The notes under the pieces are model-generated. The model worked only from the letters and a program-made list of their open reading frames with translations, was not told where the DNA came from and ran no database searches. This document shows positions 17,642 to 26,466 of a DNA stretch of 64,000 nt, one piece after another (positions within the stretch are counted from its first letter, which is position 1; each line of letters starts with the position of its first letter). This DNA is from Desulfurispira natronophila. Lineage in GTDB: Bacteria > Chrysiogenota > Chrysiogenetes > Chrysiogenales > Chrysiogenaceae. The translations under genes were made by a program, and so were the position numbers. Where the stretch lies: assembly GCF_014203025.1 (NCBI RefSeq), contig NZ_JACHID010000008.1, positions 1 through 64,000 on the forward strand, in the 5' to 3' direction.

Positions 17642-18220
17642 TCAAAAGCGTATGCGCAAACCGAAGTGAAGGCTATCCTCGACCGTTTCAGAAGATGTAT
17701 TTTCATACTTCACTTGTACGTTGCGATATCCCAGGTAGACGTCAGCATTTACCAGCACTTCGTAGAATATGCGAATGCCTCCTTCAAAAAAGCGCTCAGC
17801 TTTGCCGAAAGACGTAACTTTGGGTGCTATATGGCCGGAGGCCTCTACTCCCATCAGGGGGGCAAAATGGAAATTTTGTCGTACAGTACCCCCAATGGCT
17901 AAAACCATGGCCTTTTCCCCGGCAGCATCAAATCCGTAGAGCCGCCCACCGAGAGCTGTACTGGTGTGCTCATGGAATCGTTCCGCCACAAATAAGCCCA
18001 GAACCCCCATGTGTACATCGTCCTTGCCATCGTCAGAGTGGTAAAGGTAGGAGAAATTGGTGTGGAGGTTGCTGTGCTCCATGGGCATGTAGCTATAGTC
18101 CATAAAGAGAGAGTTGTCGTTGAGGTTGATATCAAGCCAATCGGCGGCAGCGGTTGAGGCGCTTGCCACGATCACGGTCAGGGCAGCAGCGGCGGCAAGT
18201 ATTCCAGTTGCAGAGCGCAT
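17642..18220 (-). CDS. YfaZ-like outer membrane beta-barrel protein
   Basis: 192 residues. The ATG at 18220 follows GGAGG and gives a signal peptide (residues 1-26, ending STAAA). The mature part has alternating strands, LYGFDAAGEKAMVLAIGGTV-like blocks and a C-terminal LHFGLRIRF ending in Phe, typical of outer membrane barrels. It resembles the YfaZ family. The function is unknown, and porin-like or structural roles are possible. It lies immediately downstream of purB on the same strand, with a gap of 93 bp. Confidence 0.72.
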   Translation of the reverse strand: MRSATGILAAAAALTVIVASASTAAADWLDINLNDNSLFMDYSYMPMEHSNLHTNFSYLYHSDDGKDDVHMGVLGLFVAERFHEHTSTALGGRLYGFDAAGEKAMVLAIGGTVRQNFHFAPLMGVEASGHIAPKVTSFGKAERFFEGGIRIFYEVLVNADVYLGYRNVQVKYENTSSETVEDSLHFGLRIRF

Positions 18221-18313
18221 AAATAAACCTCCAGTCAGATTTTGCCAAGTAAGGGTTGCACAGGGGTCGTCGTTCAGGGTGTGTCGGCAGATAAACGCAC
18301 ACGGACCAATCAC

Positions 18314-19747
18314 CTACACTTTCAGTTCCACGCTGATCCCCAGCTCATCGGCGTACTTACGCAGCATTGGCTGGACTTCTTCGTTGATAAACTCGCTGGT
18401 TTGCTCCGGTGCCCGTCCCACATAGCGGGCAGGCTCCAGGGTTTGCATCAGTTCATCATAGTTCAGTTCAAATCGGGGATCTTCGGCAAGGCGTTGGAGT
18501 AAGTCATTCTCGCCACCTTCATTTTTAACTCGATTTCCAGCAGCTATGGAGTGGGTGCGGATGATTTCGTGGATCTCCTGGCGATCGCCACCCTTTTTCA
18601 CTGCGGCCATCATGATGTTTTCCGTGGCAATAAAGGGTAGCTCTGCCATCAGGTGCTTTTCAATCATTTTCGGGTAGACTACCATGCCCTGGCAGATATT
18701 GATAAGAATGTCCAGCAGGGAATCGGTGGCCAGAAAAGCTTCGGGAGTGGCCAGACGTTTGTTGGCGGAGTCATCAAGGGTTCGTTCGAACCACTGGGTG
18801 GAGTGGGTCTGAAGCGGGTTCATGACATTGCTCATGACAAAGCGGGCCAAGGCGCAGACCCGCTCGCTGCGCATGGGGTTGCGTTTGTATGCCATGGCAG
18901 AGGAGCCGATCTGATTTTTTTCAAAGGGCTCTTCGATCTCCTTGAGGTTTGCTAGCAGACGCAGATCCGTGGCCATTTTATGGGCCGTACTGGCAATATT
19001 TGCCAGGGTAGAAAGCACAAAGGTGTCCTGCTTGCGAGTATAGGTCTGACCGGTAATGGTAAGCACTTTGTCAAAGCCCATGCTGGAGCTGACCATGGCG
19101 TCCAGCTGGCGTATTTTCTCCTGATCACCTTCAAAAAGTTCCATAAATGATGCCTGGGTGCCGGTAGTGCCTTTGACACCGCGAAATGCCAGTGTCTCCA
19201 GGCGGAATTCCAGCTCCTGCAGGTCCAGCAGCATGTCCTGAAGCCATAAGGCTGCCCGCTTGCCTACGGTGGTTAACTGCGCTGGCTGGAAATGGGTGTA
19301 GCCTAGGGTGGGCAGGTTGCGATGCTTGAGGGCGAAGTGAGAGAGGTGGTGCATGCAGTTAACCAGCTTGCGTCGCACAAGCTTCAGTGCGTCCCGCATC
19401 TGAATCAGGTCTGTGTTGTCGCCGACATAGGCACTGGTAGCACCCAAGTGAATGATGGGCATGGCTTCAGGGACCTGCTCTCCGAAGGTGTGCACATGTG
19501 CCATGACATCGTGTCGTAGCTTCTTTTCGTGCTCAGCAGCTTTCTCGTAGTCTATGTCGTAGATGTGGCGCTCCATGGCGGCAATTTGCTCATCGCGGAT
19601 GGGTATTCCCAGTTGTTTTTCGCAGCGCGCCAAGGCTACCCAGAGCTTACGCCAGGTGGAGAACTTAAAGTCATTACTAAATATGTACGACATCTCTGCC
19701 GAAGCATAACGTTGTGAAAATGGCGAAATATAACCGTTTGTGTTCAT
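18314..19747 (-). CDS. purB: adenylosuccinate lyase, eukaryotic (ADSL) type
   Basis: Cleaves SAICAR and adenylosuccinate in purine synthesis. 477 residues, strikingly close in pattern to animal ADSL: LGATSAYVGDNTDL, LGYTHFQPAQLTTVGKRAALW, RGVKGTTGTQASF, ITGQTYTRKQD and QWFERTLDDSANKR. The fumarase-superfamily signature loop reads GSSAMAYKRNP where GSSAMPYKRNP is usual, a Pro-to-Ala change. The start follows AAGAGG. It is divergent from the GntR regulator and purD. Confidence 0.97.
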   Translation of the reverse strand: MNTNGYISPFSQRYASAEMSYIFSNDFKFSTWRKLWVALARCEKQLGIPIRDEQIAAMERHIYDIDYEKAAEHEKKLRHDVMAHVHTFGEQVPEAMPIIHLGATSAYVGDNTDLIQMRDALKLVRRKLVNCMHHLSHFALKHRNLPTLGYTHFQPAQLTTVGKRAALWLQDMLLDLQELEFRLETLAFRGVKGTTGTQASFMELFEGDQEKIRQLDAMVSSSMGFDKVLTITGQTYTRKQDTFVLSTLANIASTAHKMATDLRLLANLKEIEEPFEKNQIGSSAMAYKRNPMRSERVCALARFVMSNVMNPLQTHSTQWFERTLDDSANKRLATPEAFLATDSLLDILINICQGMVVYPKMIEKHLMAELPFIATENIMMAAVKKGGDRQEIHEIIRTHSIAAGNRVKNEGGENDLLQRLAEDPRFELNYDELMQTLEPARYVGRAPEQTSEFINEEVQPMLRKYADELGISVELKV

Positions 19748-19878
19748 CTATAACCTCTTAAGTGTGTAGTTTGCTTTTTTGGGGCAGCTGTTTGCGCAGG
19801 GATGTGCTTCGATCTGAACGTCAATAACGCTCGCTTTTTAACGTAAATGGCAGTGAGCGTTGTTGGTTTGATTAACTG

Positions 19879-19911
19879 ATTGTATACACTATTCTATTTG
19901 TGGTATAGAAT
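19879..19911. promoter_or_regulatory. operator candidates between purB and the GntR regulator
   Basis: ATTGTATACAC (19879-19889) is the exact inverse of the box at the citrate synthase start site. Directly beside it, 19891-19911 is a perfect 7-bp inverted repeat (ATTCTAT, 7-nt spacer, ATAGAAT). The first box coincides with a weak TTGTAT -35 that pairs with TATAGA (19904-19909, 18-bp spacing) toward the regulator gene, consistent with autorepression. The rest of 19748-20086 (about 340 bp) holds nothing else I recognise. Confidence 0.5.
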
Positions 19912-20086
19912 GCAAGTCTGACAGTAATCGCTTATCATCGTGTAAGGTTTTTCACCTGTTAGTTAGAAAGTGACACCTTGCTTTGTCTTGATTGGCGAGT
20001 CTCTGCTGCAGCAATGCTTTGACAAGTTTGCAGAATTTTCTTGAAAAACTGGCTACGAGAGCCCCTGCAAGATAAGGTGATGAGTC

Positions 20087-20740
20087 ATGGACTACGGAAA
20101 GTCGCTCAAAGATACTATAGCCGACAGTATTCGTGAAGATATAATTCTGTGTAAGTTGAAGCCAGGGGAGCGACTGATTGAGCCCAAGCTCTCAGAGCGC
20201 TTTGGTATCAGTCGTACGCCTATCCGCGAGGCTTTTCGCCAGCTTGAGGGGGAGGGGTTTATCAACATTATTCCCCGCAAGGGCGCTGTCGTTACGGAAA
20301 TAACCCCCAAGGATGTAGACGATCTCTATCTTATCGCGGCCAAGCTAGAGGGCCTGGCAGCTTACTTGGCGGTTCCCAGCATTACTGAGGATGATCTGGC
20401 GCAAATGCAGCGCAAGAACGATGAGCTGGAGAAATTGCAGGGCCAAGTCGTGAGCCGTGACTACTCGTTTATCAATAACAGCTTTCACTCTATTTTCATC
20501 AATCGTTGTCATAATGAGCGATTGATTCATATTCTCTACTCTCTCTCCCGGCAGTTTGATCGCTTCCGCAACTTGATTATTACCATGACCGACAAGGTGG
20601 ATGCTGCGGTGCACGATCATAACAGTATTTTGGATGCCTTCAAGCGACGTGAGGCTAAACTGGCCGAGGATCTGGTTTACCATCACGTTCTGCAAAGTGG
20701 GGAGCGTCTCAAAAAACTTATCTTAAGTAAAACTCAGTAA
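20087..20740 (+). CDS. GntR family transcriptional regulator, FCD (FadR) subfamily
   Basis: 217 residues. The N-terminal winged helix-turn-helix (about 8-75) has the typical KLKPGERLIEPKLSERFGISRTPIREAFRQLEGEGF. The C-terminal FCD domain is all-helical, with His residues in NNSFHSIF, HDHNSIL and YHHVLQSGERL that commonly bind a metal and a carboxylate effector. It is 14 bp from purD and probably cotranscribed, and divergent from purB. FCD members usually sense organic acids; given the box at citrate synthase, a TCA-type ligand is plausible but unproven. Confidence 0.9.
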   Translation: MDYGKSLKDTIADSIREDIILCKLKPGERLIEPKLSERFGISRTPIREAFRQLEGEGFINIIPRKGAVVTEITPKDVDDLYLIAAKLEGLAAYLAVPSITEDDLAQMQRKNDELEKLQGQVVSRDYSFINNSFHSIFINRCHNERLIHILYSLSRQFDRFRNLIITMTDKVDAAVHDHNSILDAFKRREAKLAEDLVYHHVLQSGERLKKLILSKTQ

Positions 20741-20754
20741 AAAGGTGAATATCT

Positions 20755-22044
20755 ATGAATATTCTAGTTATCGGTGGTGGCGGGCGTGAGCACGCCTTGG
20801 TGTGGAAAATAGCCCAATCCCCCCGAACTACTCATATCTATTGCGCTCCTGGTAATCCAGGGATAGGGCAGCTGGCCCAGTGCGTGGACATTGCGGTGGA
20901 CGATATTGAGCGGCTTGCAGATTTTGCAGCGGACAAGAACGTTGACCTGACGGTAGTAGGTCCTGAGCTGCCCTTAACCGAAGGTATTGTGGATGCCTTT
21001 CGTGAACGAGGAATGCGGATATTCGGTCCATCACGTGCAGCTGCAGAGCTGGAAGGCTCCAAGTCATACTGCAAGATGATTATGGAGAAGTATCACATAC
21101 CTACTGCGAGTCACCGGACCTTTCGCGACGCTGCCGAGGCGAGGAGATATGTCGAAAGCAAGGGGGCCCCTATTGTTGTTAAGGCCAGCGGGCTTGCAGC
21201 AGGTAAGGGGGTAACCGTTGCCTTCAGTGTTGACGAGGCACTTGAGGCGATAACTAGCATCATGGAAGACAAGGTTTTCGGTAACAGTGGAGATGAGGTA
21301 GTGATTGAGGACTACCTGGCAGGTGAAGAAGCGAGTTTTCTCGCTTTCTGCGATGGAAAGACCGCTGTTCCTATGGTGGCCTCGCAAGATCATAAGCAGG
21401 TGAATGAGGGGGATACTGGCCCTAACACTGGTGGAATGGGGGCGTACTCACCTGCTCCGATACTTACTGCTGAGCTTCAACAGCGAGCCCTGGATGAGAT
21501 TATGCAGCCAATGGTAGACGCCATGGCCCAGGAAGGGCGTCCCTTTGTGGGAATTCTTTACGGTGGCCTCATGATAGACGGCAGTGATATCAAGGTGCTG
21601 GAATTTAATGTCCGTTTTGGTGATCCCGAGGCGCAGCCCGTACTCATGCGCTTGCAGACAGACCTGGTGGATATTATGGAGGCTTGCATAGATGGCAAGC
21701 TGCAGCAGCAGGCTATTCAGTGGAGCGACGATGCTGCCGTATGTGTCGTTATGGCCAGTGGTGGTTACCCCGGCAGTTATCAAAAAGGACACCATATTGA
21801 GGGTTTGCAGCTTGCTGGTGCAGTGGAGAACGTTGTGGTGTTCCATGCTGGAACAACTTGGCAGGATGGCAATGTCGTTAATGCCGGCGGCCGGGTATTA
21901 GGTGTTACCGCACGCCACAGTAGCTTGCAGAGGGCTATAGAAAATGCCTATTGTGCAGTTGATTGTATCTATTGGCAGGATGCTTACGTGCGTCGGGATA
22001 TTGGAGCCAAGGGCGTAGCCCGTATGGAGCGCCAGGCAGAGTAG
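20755..22044 (+). CDS. purD: phosphoribosylamine-glycine ligase
   Basis: Second step of purine synthesis: ATP-dependent ligation of glycine to phosphoribosylamine. 429 residues with the ATP-grasp fold: VIGGGGREHALVWK at the N-terminus, HRTFRDAAEA, SGLAAGKGV, the family signature RFGDPEAQPVL and a C-terminal VTARHSSLQRAIENAY. The start follows AAAGGTG. It is in a two-gene unit with the GntR regulator. Confidence 0.97.
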   Translation: MNILVIGGGGREHALVWKIAQSPRTTHIYCAPGNPGIGQLAQCVDIAVDDIERLADFAADKNVDLTVVGPELPLTEGIVDAFRERGMRIFGPSRAAAELEGSKSYCKMIMEKYHIPTASHRTFRDAAEARRYVESKGAPIVVKASGLAAGKGVTVAFSVDEALEAITSIMEDKVFGNSGDEVVIEDYLAGEEASFLAFCDGKTAVPMVASQDHKQVNEGDTGPNTGGMGAYSPAPILTAELQQRALDEIMQPMVDAMAQEGRPFVGILYGGLMIDGSDIKVLEFNVRFGDPEAQPVLMRLQTDLVDIMEACIDGKLQQQAIQWSDDAAVCVVMASGGYPGSYQKGHHIEGLQLAGAVENVVVFHAGTTWQDGNVVNAGGRVLGVTARHSSLQRAIENAYCAVDCIYWQDAYVRRDIGAKGVARMERQAE

Positions 22045-22258
22045 GTGAAAGCCCTCTTTTGCCAGCACTATGGCTTGTTTCAGTGGGAACCTTGGCTGGA
22101 TTGCAGTGGCATAAACGCGGTTGTCCCTATGCTTGTCGGTGTGCTGGCCGTGAAAGGCTACCTCAATAGTTCCTCATAGGGTAAATGGCGACACAGATTT
22201 TGTAGAGGTATTGCGACACCACGCCTCTTTACAAACCCGAACTACGAGAGATGTACTT

Positions 22259-22537
22259 ATGCAAGCCAATACCATTCTTGTAATTTATCTGGTGGTCGCT
22301 GTGGGCTGGATGCTCTTTGGCTTTGTGCGGCTGGCTTATTTGCGAGAGTTTCGCCGTTTTATTCGCTGGGCCATTATTGTTTCTTTGTGCCTGTTGTGGT
22401 TTCACTACTTTCCTGTAGTGGGCGAAATGCTTCAGGAGGAGTACCGCTCCCGTATCATGATACCGGTTAGTGTACTGGTGCTTATTCTCTTTTCCAGTAG
22501 TGGGCCCTTTATGACCCACCGGGGACGCAAAAAGTAG
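22259..22537 (+). CDS. small integral membrane protein, unknown function
   Basis: 92 residues from the ATG at 22259, with three hydrophobic segments (about 5-24, 36-52, 66-80) and a basic tail ending HRGRKK. I recognise no family. Upstream, 22045-22258 holds a possible 36-codon TTG frame ending in a Cys-rich GCPYACRCAG stretch at 22166. I do not call that frame. The support for this gene is an intact frame and plausible membrane topology only. Confidence 0.5.
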   Translation: MQANTILVIYLVVAVGWMLFGFVRLAYLREFRRFIRWAIIVSLCLLWFHYFPVVGEMLQEEYRSRIMIPVSVLVLILFSSSGPFMTHRGRKK

Positions 22538-22656
22538 GTTACTGGCATCGGCGTCACATTCACCGCGTGTGGTTATCAGGCATCTGCTAGCCATTGGCGG
22601 AGCACTGGCGTTCATGCTGAGGGAGGTCCGCTGTGCAGCCAAGAGAATAACGGCGC

Positions 22657-22932
22657 TTACTGCAGCTCCCAATTCAGTTCATACTCGTATTCGCTGGCGT
22701 GCTGGGCTAGCAGGCGCTCCAGGTTTTGGGCCAGCTCACGGCCCTGGGCCTCACTGTGGACAGCAGCTACGGCAAAGAGCTCGCCTTCCATAGCGTATTC
22801 GCCTGAAACATCGATTACCGATATGTTTCGGGTACGAATGCGCCGAGAGAGGGAGTGCAGCACTTTGCGTCTTCCTTTGAGACCTCCAGGGTGCAGCATG
22901 CGCAGGCGAATGGAAGCAGCGGCAATGATCAT
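22657..22932 (-). CDS. DUF503 domain-containing protein (YlxP-like)
   Basis: 91 residues. It has the DUF503 pattern: strand IRLRMLHPGGLKGRRKVLHSL, then RIRTRNISVIDVS, then a second strand FAVAAVHSEAQGRELAQNLERL. Family members often sit beside infB or rbfA and are of unknown function; here there is no such neighbour. It converges with the small membrane protein gene. Confidence 0.8.
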   Translation of the reverse strand: MIIAAASIRLRMLHPGGLKGRRKVLHSLSRRIRTRNISVIDVSGEYAMEGELFAVAAVHSEAQGRELAQNLERLLAQHASEYEYELNWELQ

Positions 22933-23005
22933 TGGGGGTATCCTTGGGGTGGTTGAAGTGCTTGTGTCTGGTGTTTATGTTGAAAAAGGGAACATGGCTC
23001 TAGCC

Positions 23006-23027
23006 ATAGCCGTTTATGTTCGGCTAT
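23006..23027. repeat. 7-bp inverted repeat between divergent genes
   Basis: ATAGCCG, 8-nt loop, CGGCTAT in the region between the DUF503 gene and the BrkB-like gene. It may be an operator. No T run follows. Confidence 0.35.
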
Positions 23028-23092
23028 AGGTAAAAAAGGAGCAAGTGCGGTGCTGTTTGTGTTTTCACCAGTAGAAGTGAAGGAGCTTGATT

Positions 23093-23908
23093 ATGCCACT
23101 TCCCGCCATGCCAACGTCCCTTCGCTCTCTGCGCCGCCGCATAGGCAGTGCCATTAGTTTTTTTGATGCCGAGCTAAGTTACTACGCTGCCAGTCTGAGT
23201 TTCTACACGATATTTGCCTTTATTCCTCTGTTGCTTGTCGCCCTTTCCATCACTACCCGGTTTCCTGGTTTTGAAGAACACTTCAGCGATCTGCGAGACT
23301 TTATTCTTTCCCAGCTTTTGCCTGCCAATGTGGATGTGGCAGGGCAGTTTCTCAGTACATTTCTCGATGATATATCCCGTTTAGGTATGGTGGGCGCCAT
23401 CTATATAGCAATTACTTCGGTGCTCTTTTTTAAGAACTATCAGCACATAGCCAGTCGCATCTTCCGCACGGTCCCACGGGATTTCTGGTCTTCGGTAACA
23501 ACCTATTGGACGCTCATGACGCTGATGCCTCTGGGGCTGGCTGCTTCGCTGTACTTTACCACCAGGGCCCAAATTGCTTTGCAAGCCTATGGGCTTGATA
23601 TTGGGCTGCTGATTCCCTACCTGATTATCTGGGCTACGTTCTTTGTGATTTTTGTCATTTCTGCCAACAAGCCGTTGCAGACCCGCAATGCTCTGGTGAC
23701 CTCTTTTTTAACGGCCGTGGCCTGGAATGTCACCAAGGAGCTTTTTGTGGCTTATGCGGTGATTGGCAAGGCATATACTACTATCTACGGTTCATTTAGC
23801 ATTGTGTTGTTGTTTTTTCTGTGGATCTACATTTCCTGGATTATCCTGCTCTATGGCATGCGCCTGTGTGAAGGCTTTCACACCGTTTTTGACATTCATG
23901 AGCAGTGA
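23093..23908 (+). CDS. YihY/virulence factor BrkB family membrane protein
   Basis: 271 residues with about six membrane helices. Diagnostic stretches are LSYYAASLSFYTIFAFIPLL near the N-terminus and YGSFSIVLLFFLWIYISWIILLYG near the C-terminus. The ATG at 23093 lies 7 nt after AGGAG. The family was once mis-assigned as RNase BN. Its transport or envelope role remains unclear. Confidence 0.9.
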   Translation: MPLPAMPTSLRSLRRRIGSAISFFDAELSYYAASLSFYTIFAFIPLLLVALSITTRFPGFEEHFSDLRDFILSQLLPANVDVAGQFLSTFLDDISRLGMVGAIYIAITSVLFFKNYQHIASRIFRTVPRDFWSSVTTYWTLMTLMPLGLAASLYFTTRAQIALQAYGLDIGLLIPYLIIWATFFVIFVISANKPLQTRNALVTSFLTAVAWNVTKELFVAYAVIGKAYTTIYGSFSIVLLFFLWIYISWIILLYGMRLCEGFHTVFDIHEQ

Positions 23909-23978
23909 TGGCTGACGGCAACACAGGCTGCTTTATTATATGAGTGCCAACATTGAGGCAGAGTCGTCCGGTGGGGCT

Positions 23979-24890
23979 TCAGCGGGCCACAAGTTCCAGG
24001 GTTCGGATACTGTCCTCTATGCTGGCCAGGTTGGGTGATACCTTGTCATGGAGGCAGTAGTCGCAGAAGTCCTCCAGCTCATGACGCAGGGGTTCACCCT
24101 TGAAGACGATACAGTCTCGAACCAGGTAGGAGTGGTTGGTGCGGTAGGAGGAGAACTCTTTGAGCTGCTGGTTGATAAGATCTGCTTCAAAGTACCCTTC
24201 TGCCGTAGCAACTTCGATTTTGCGTTTTTTGTAGGGGGTCAGCCAGTTGGTGATAATACTGGCAATGGTGTCGCCTTCCAGCTCAAAGGAGAGGATGGCA
24301 TTATCCTCGTGGTGGTCGTGGATTTTCTGGGAGGAAAAGATGTGCCGTGAAATAACCTCCCGTTGGGTGATGTAGCGTATCAGGTCCACGTCGTGTACCG
24401 CCAGGTCGGTGAGAATCCCGACGTCAGCTATGCGTGGCGGGAAAGGACCTACGCGGGTAATGGCAACACTGTAAATCTCTTTGCCATCAAGCTCTTTTTT
24501 AAGCGACTTAACCACGGGGTTTGATCGTTCTACGTGTCCCACCACTGTCTTGATGCCGGCGGGGACGGCCGATGCCAGTGAGCGGGCCTCTTCCACCGTA
24601 GAAGCTACTGGCTTTTCTATAAAGAGGTGAATGCCCCGCTCCATACACTTCAGAGCTATATCCCGGTGCAAAAAGGTGGGAACGGCTATGATAGCTGCAT
24701 CCATGGTGACTTCGTCCAGGAAGGTGTCTACCTGGCGGTAGACTTTGTGCCCCTCGTAGGCGTCCATGGCATTGTCGCAAAGGCCCACAACCTCGGCTGA
24801 GGGAATAAGTCCCAGTACCCGCAGGTGATTTTTCCCCATAACGCCGAGTCCAATGACTCCCAGGCGAAGTTTTTTGCTACTGTTTTGCAT
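23979..24890 (-). CDS. Gfo/Idh/MocA family dehydrogenase (WbpB/WlbA-like)
   Basis: 303 residues. Rossmann motif LGVIGLGVMGKNHLRVL, then the family EKPVA motif (HLFIEKPVAST) and a C-terminal domain with TDLAVHDVDLIRY. Together with the overlapping DegT/WbpE-like aminotransferase, it fits oxidation of UDP-GlcNAcA at C3 for 2,3-diamino-uronic acid sugars. The ATG at 24890 lies inside the end of the aminotransferase gene (14-bp overlap). WbpA and WbpD homologues are not in the window, so the pathway would be completed elsewhere. Confidence 0.8.
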   Translation of the reverse strand: MQNSSKKLRLGVIGLGVMGKNHLRVLGLIPSAEVVGLCDNAMDAYEGHKVYRQVDTFLDEVTMDAAIIAVPTFLHRDIALKCMERGIHLFIEKPVASTVEEARSLASAVPAGIKTVVGHVERSNPVVKSLKKELDGKEIYSVAITRVGPFPPRIADVGILTDLAVHDVDLIRYITQREVISRHIFSSQKIHDHHEDNAILSFELEGDTIASIITNWLTPYKKRKIEVATAEGYFEADLINQQLKEFSSYRTNHSYLVRDCIVFKGEPLRHELEDFCDYCLHDKVSPNLASIEDSIRTLELVAR

Positions 24891-25983
24891 AGTTTTCCAC
24901 CGCTTCAATGATAATGGTTTGCTCGTCGTCAGTCAAAAAGGCGCTAAAAGGCAGGCTTATAATTTCTGTGGCCACAGCTTCGCTGACGGGGAAGTCGCCG
25001 CTGCGGTACCCCAGATAGGCGTAAGCTTCCTGCAGGTGCAGGGGGATGGGGTAGTGGATGGCAACGGGAATACCCTGTTGGGTGAGGTAATCTGCCAGTT
25101 GCTGGCGCTGGGGGCATCGCAGGGAGTACTGGGCGCAAACGGTGGTGCGATCGTCTCTCACCACGGGTACCGTGATGCACGGCAGTGGGGTAAAGGCTTG
25201 ATTGTAGCGCAGGCGCAGTTTCTCGCGGCGGGCAATTTCCTGGTCAAAGTGGCGGAGTTTTACCGAGAGCACTGCTGCTTGCAGGGCGTCAAGGCGACTG
25301 TTGATGCCGATATGCTGATAGCAGTAGCGTTCCCCTTGTCCGTGGTTGCGCAAAGAGACGATGGTTTCCTTGATGGTTGGGTCTGTGGTAAAGACAGCTC
25401 CGCCATCTCCGAAACAACCCAGGGGCTTGGAAGGAAAGAAGCTGGTTACGCCAATGGTGCTGAGATTGCCGCTTTTGCGCCCCTTGTAGGTGGCCCCAAA
25501 ACTTTGGGCGGCGTCCTCAATGACGACCAACTGGTGGCGCTCGGCTATGGTATTGATTTCATCCATGTCAGCGGGCTGGCCGTAGAGGCTTACCGGTAGC
25601 AGTGCCTTGGTGCGCGGGGTGATGGCGTCTTCAATAGCAGCGGGATTTATGTTGTAGGTTTCCGGGTCTATATCAACGAATACCGGCCTTGCACCGATAA
25701 GGGCAATGGTTTCTGCCGTAGCCACAAAGGTGAATGGTGTAGTGATGACTTCATCGCCTGGCCCTATACCGCTGGCCATCAAGGCCAGTTGAATGGCGTC
25801 GGTGCCGCTGGCACAGCCAATAGCGTAAGGGCTGCCGGTATAGTCAGCCAGCTCCCTTTCAATTTTTTCCAGCCAGGGACCAAATACAAATTGGCCCGAG
25901 CGGGTAACTTCGGCGATGCTGGCGTCAATTTCTGATTGATACGCTTGATACTGGGCTTTGACGTTTATGAAATCTATTTGCAT
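24877..25983 (-). CDS. DegT/DnrJ/EryC1 family sugar aminotransferase (WbpE/WlbC-like)
   Basis: PLP-dependent transaminase of nucleotide-sugar ketones, 368 residues. The conserved start is IDFINVKAQYQAYQSEID and GCASGTDAIQLALMA binds the cofactor phosphate. EDAAQSFGATYKGRKSG and FFPSKPLGCFGDGGAV (Schiff-base Lys) are typical. GPWLEKIERELADYTG resembles WbpE/WlbC. The ATG at 25983 follows AGGAGAG; a longer frame upstream lacks family homology. The coupled oxidoreductase suggests UDP-2-acetamido-3-amino uronic acid formation for O-antigen or glycan. Confidence 0.88.
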   Translation of the reverse strand: MQIDFINVKAQYQAYQSEIDASIAEVTRSGQFVFGPWLEKIERELADYTGSPYAIGCASGTDAIQLALMASGIGPGDEVITTPFTFVATAETIALIGARPVFVDIDPETYNINPAAIEDAITPRTKALLPVSLYGQPADMDEINTIAERHQLVVIEDAAQSFGATYKGRKSGNLSTIGVTSFFPSKPLGCFGDGGAVFTTDPTIKETIVSLRNHGQGERYCYQHIGINSRLDALQAAVLSVKLRHFDQEIARREKLRLRYNQAFTPLPCITVPVVRDDRTTVCAQYSLRCPQRQQLADYLTQQGIPVAIHYPIPLHLQEAYAYLGYRSGDFPVSEAVATEIISLPFSAFLTDDEQTIIIEAVENYAKQ

Positions 25984-26466
25984 ATCTCTCCTTTGGGAGC
26001 AAGTTGCGCCCCGCTTTGTTACTGGCTGCATTAGCCTGAAATATGATGCCGAAAAAGTCAAGTGTTCGTAAACCAGTGCATATGGTTTCGCTTCATGTTG
26101 ACCCATGGTAAACGGTTTCATTGCAACAAGTGGCTAAATTATATATAACTTGAGTGAAATGTCTACCGTAACCGTGTAGAGCTTTTCGCAAAGCTGAGCG
26201 AGGTTACGAATAATAGCAGTATTTGTTCAGGGCAACGAAAGGCGTATTCTCGGCATGTGCGCAAGGGCGCAGGTTGCGAGTCTGGATGGAAAGGGCCAGG
26301 CTGTTTTCCCGATATGAAACCAGAGGTATGGGAGGGGCTGCTGGCGGAAATGTCGCTATGAGCAGCCATGCGCCACGAAGTGATGACAAAAACAAAGACT
26401 CTGCATCGTGAATAGGTGCCGTTTACTAAGACCTTTTTAGTTACAGCAAGTTAATTGAGGTGTAAT
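25984..26466. other. divergent intergenic region with small stem-loops
   Basis: About 480 bp between the sugar aminotransferase and glmU. The first half is AT-rich, the second GC-rich. There are short hairpins (AGCTTT-tcgc-AAAGCT near 26180; TGCGC-aagg-GCGCA near 26260). Short open frames exist on both strands, but none has a good start or family look. It matches no RNA family I can recall. An uncharacterised small RNA or leader is possible. Confidence 0.3.

Noticed and set aside
22059-22166. 36-codon TTG frame with Cys-rich end after purD
   Set aside because: Looks partly protein-like, but has a rare start, no clear ribosome binding site and no family match, so it is too short to support.
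26223-26411. 62-codon frame before glmU and antisense frames on the same bases
   Set aside because: Overlapping open frames on both strands reflect base composition; none has a Shine-Dalgarno sequence.
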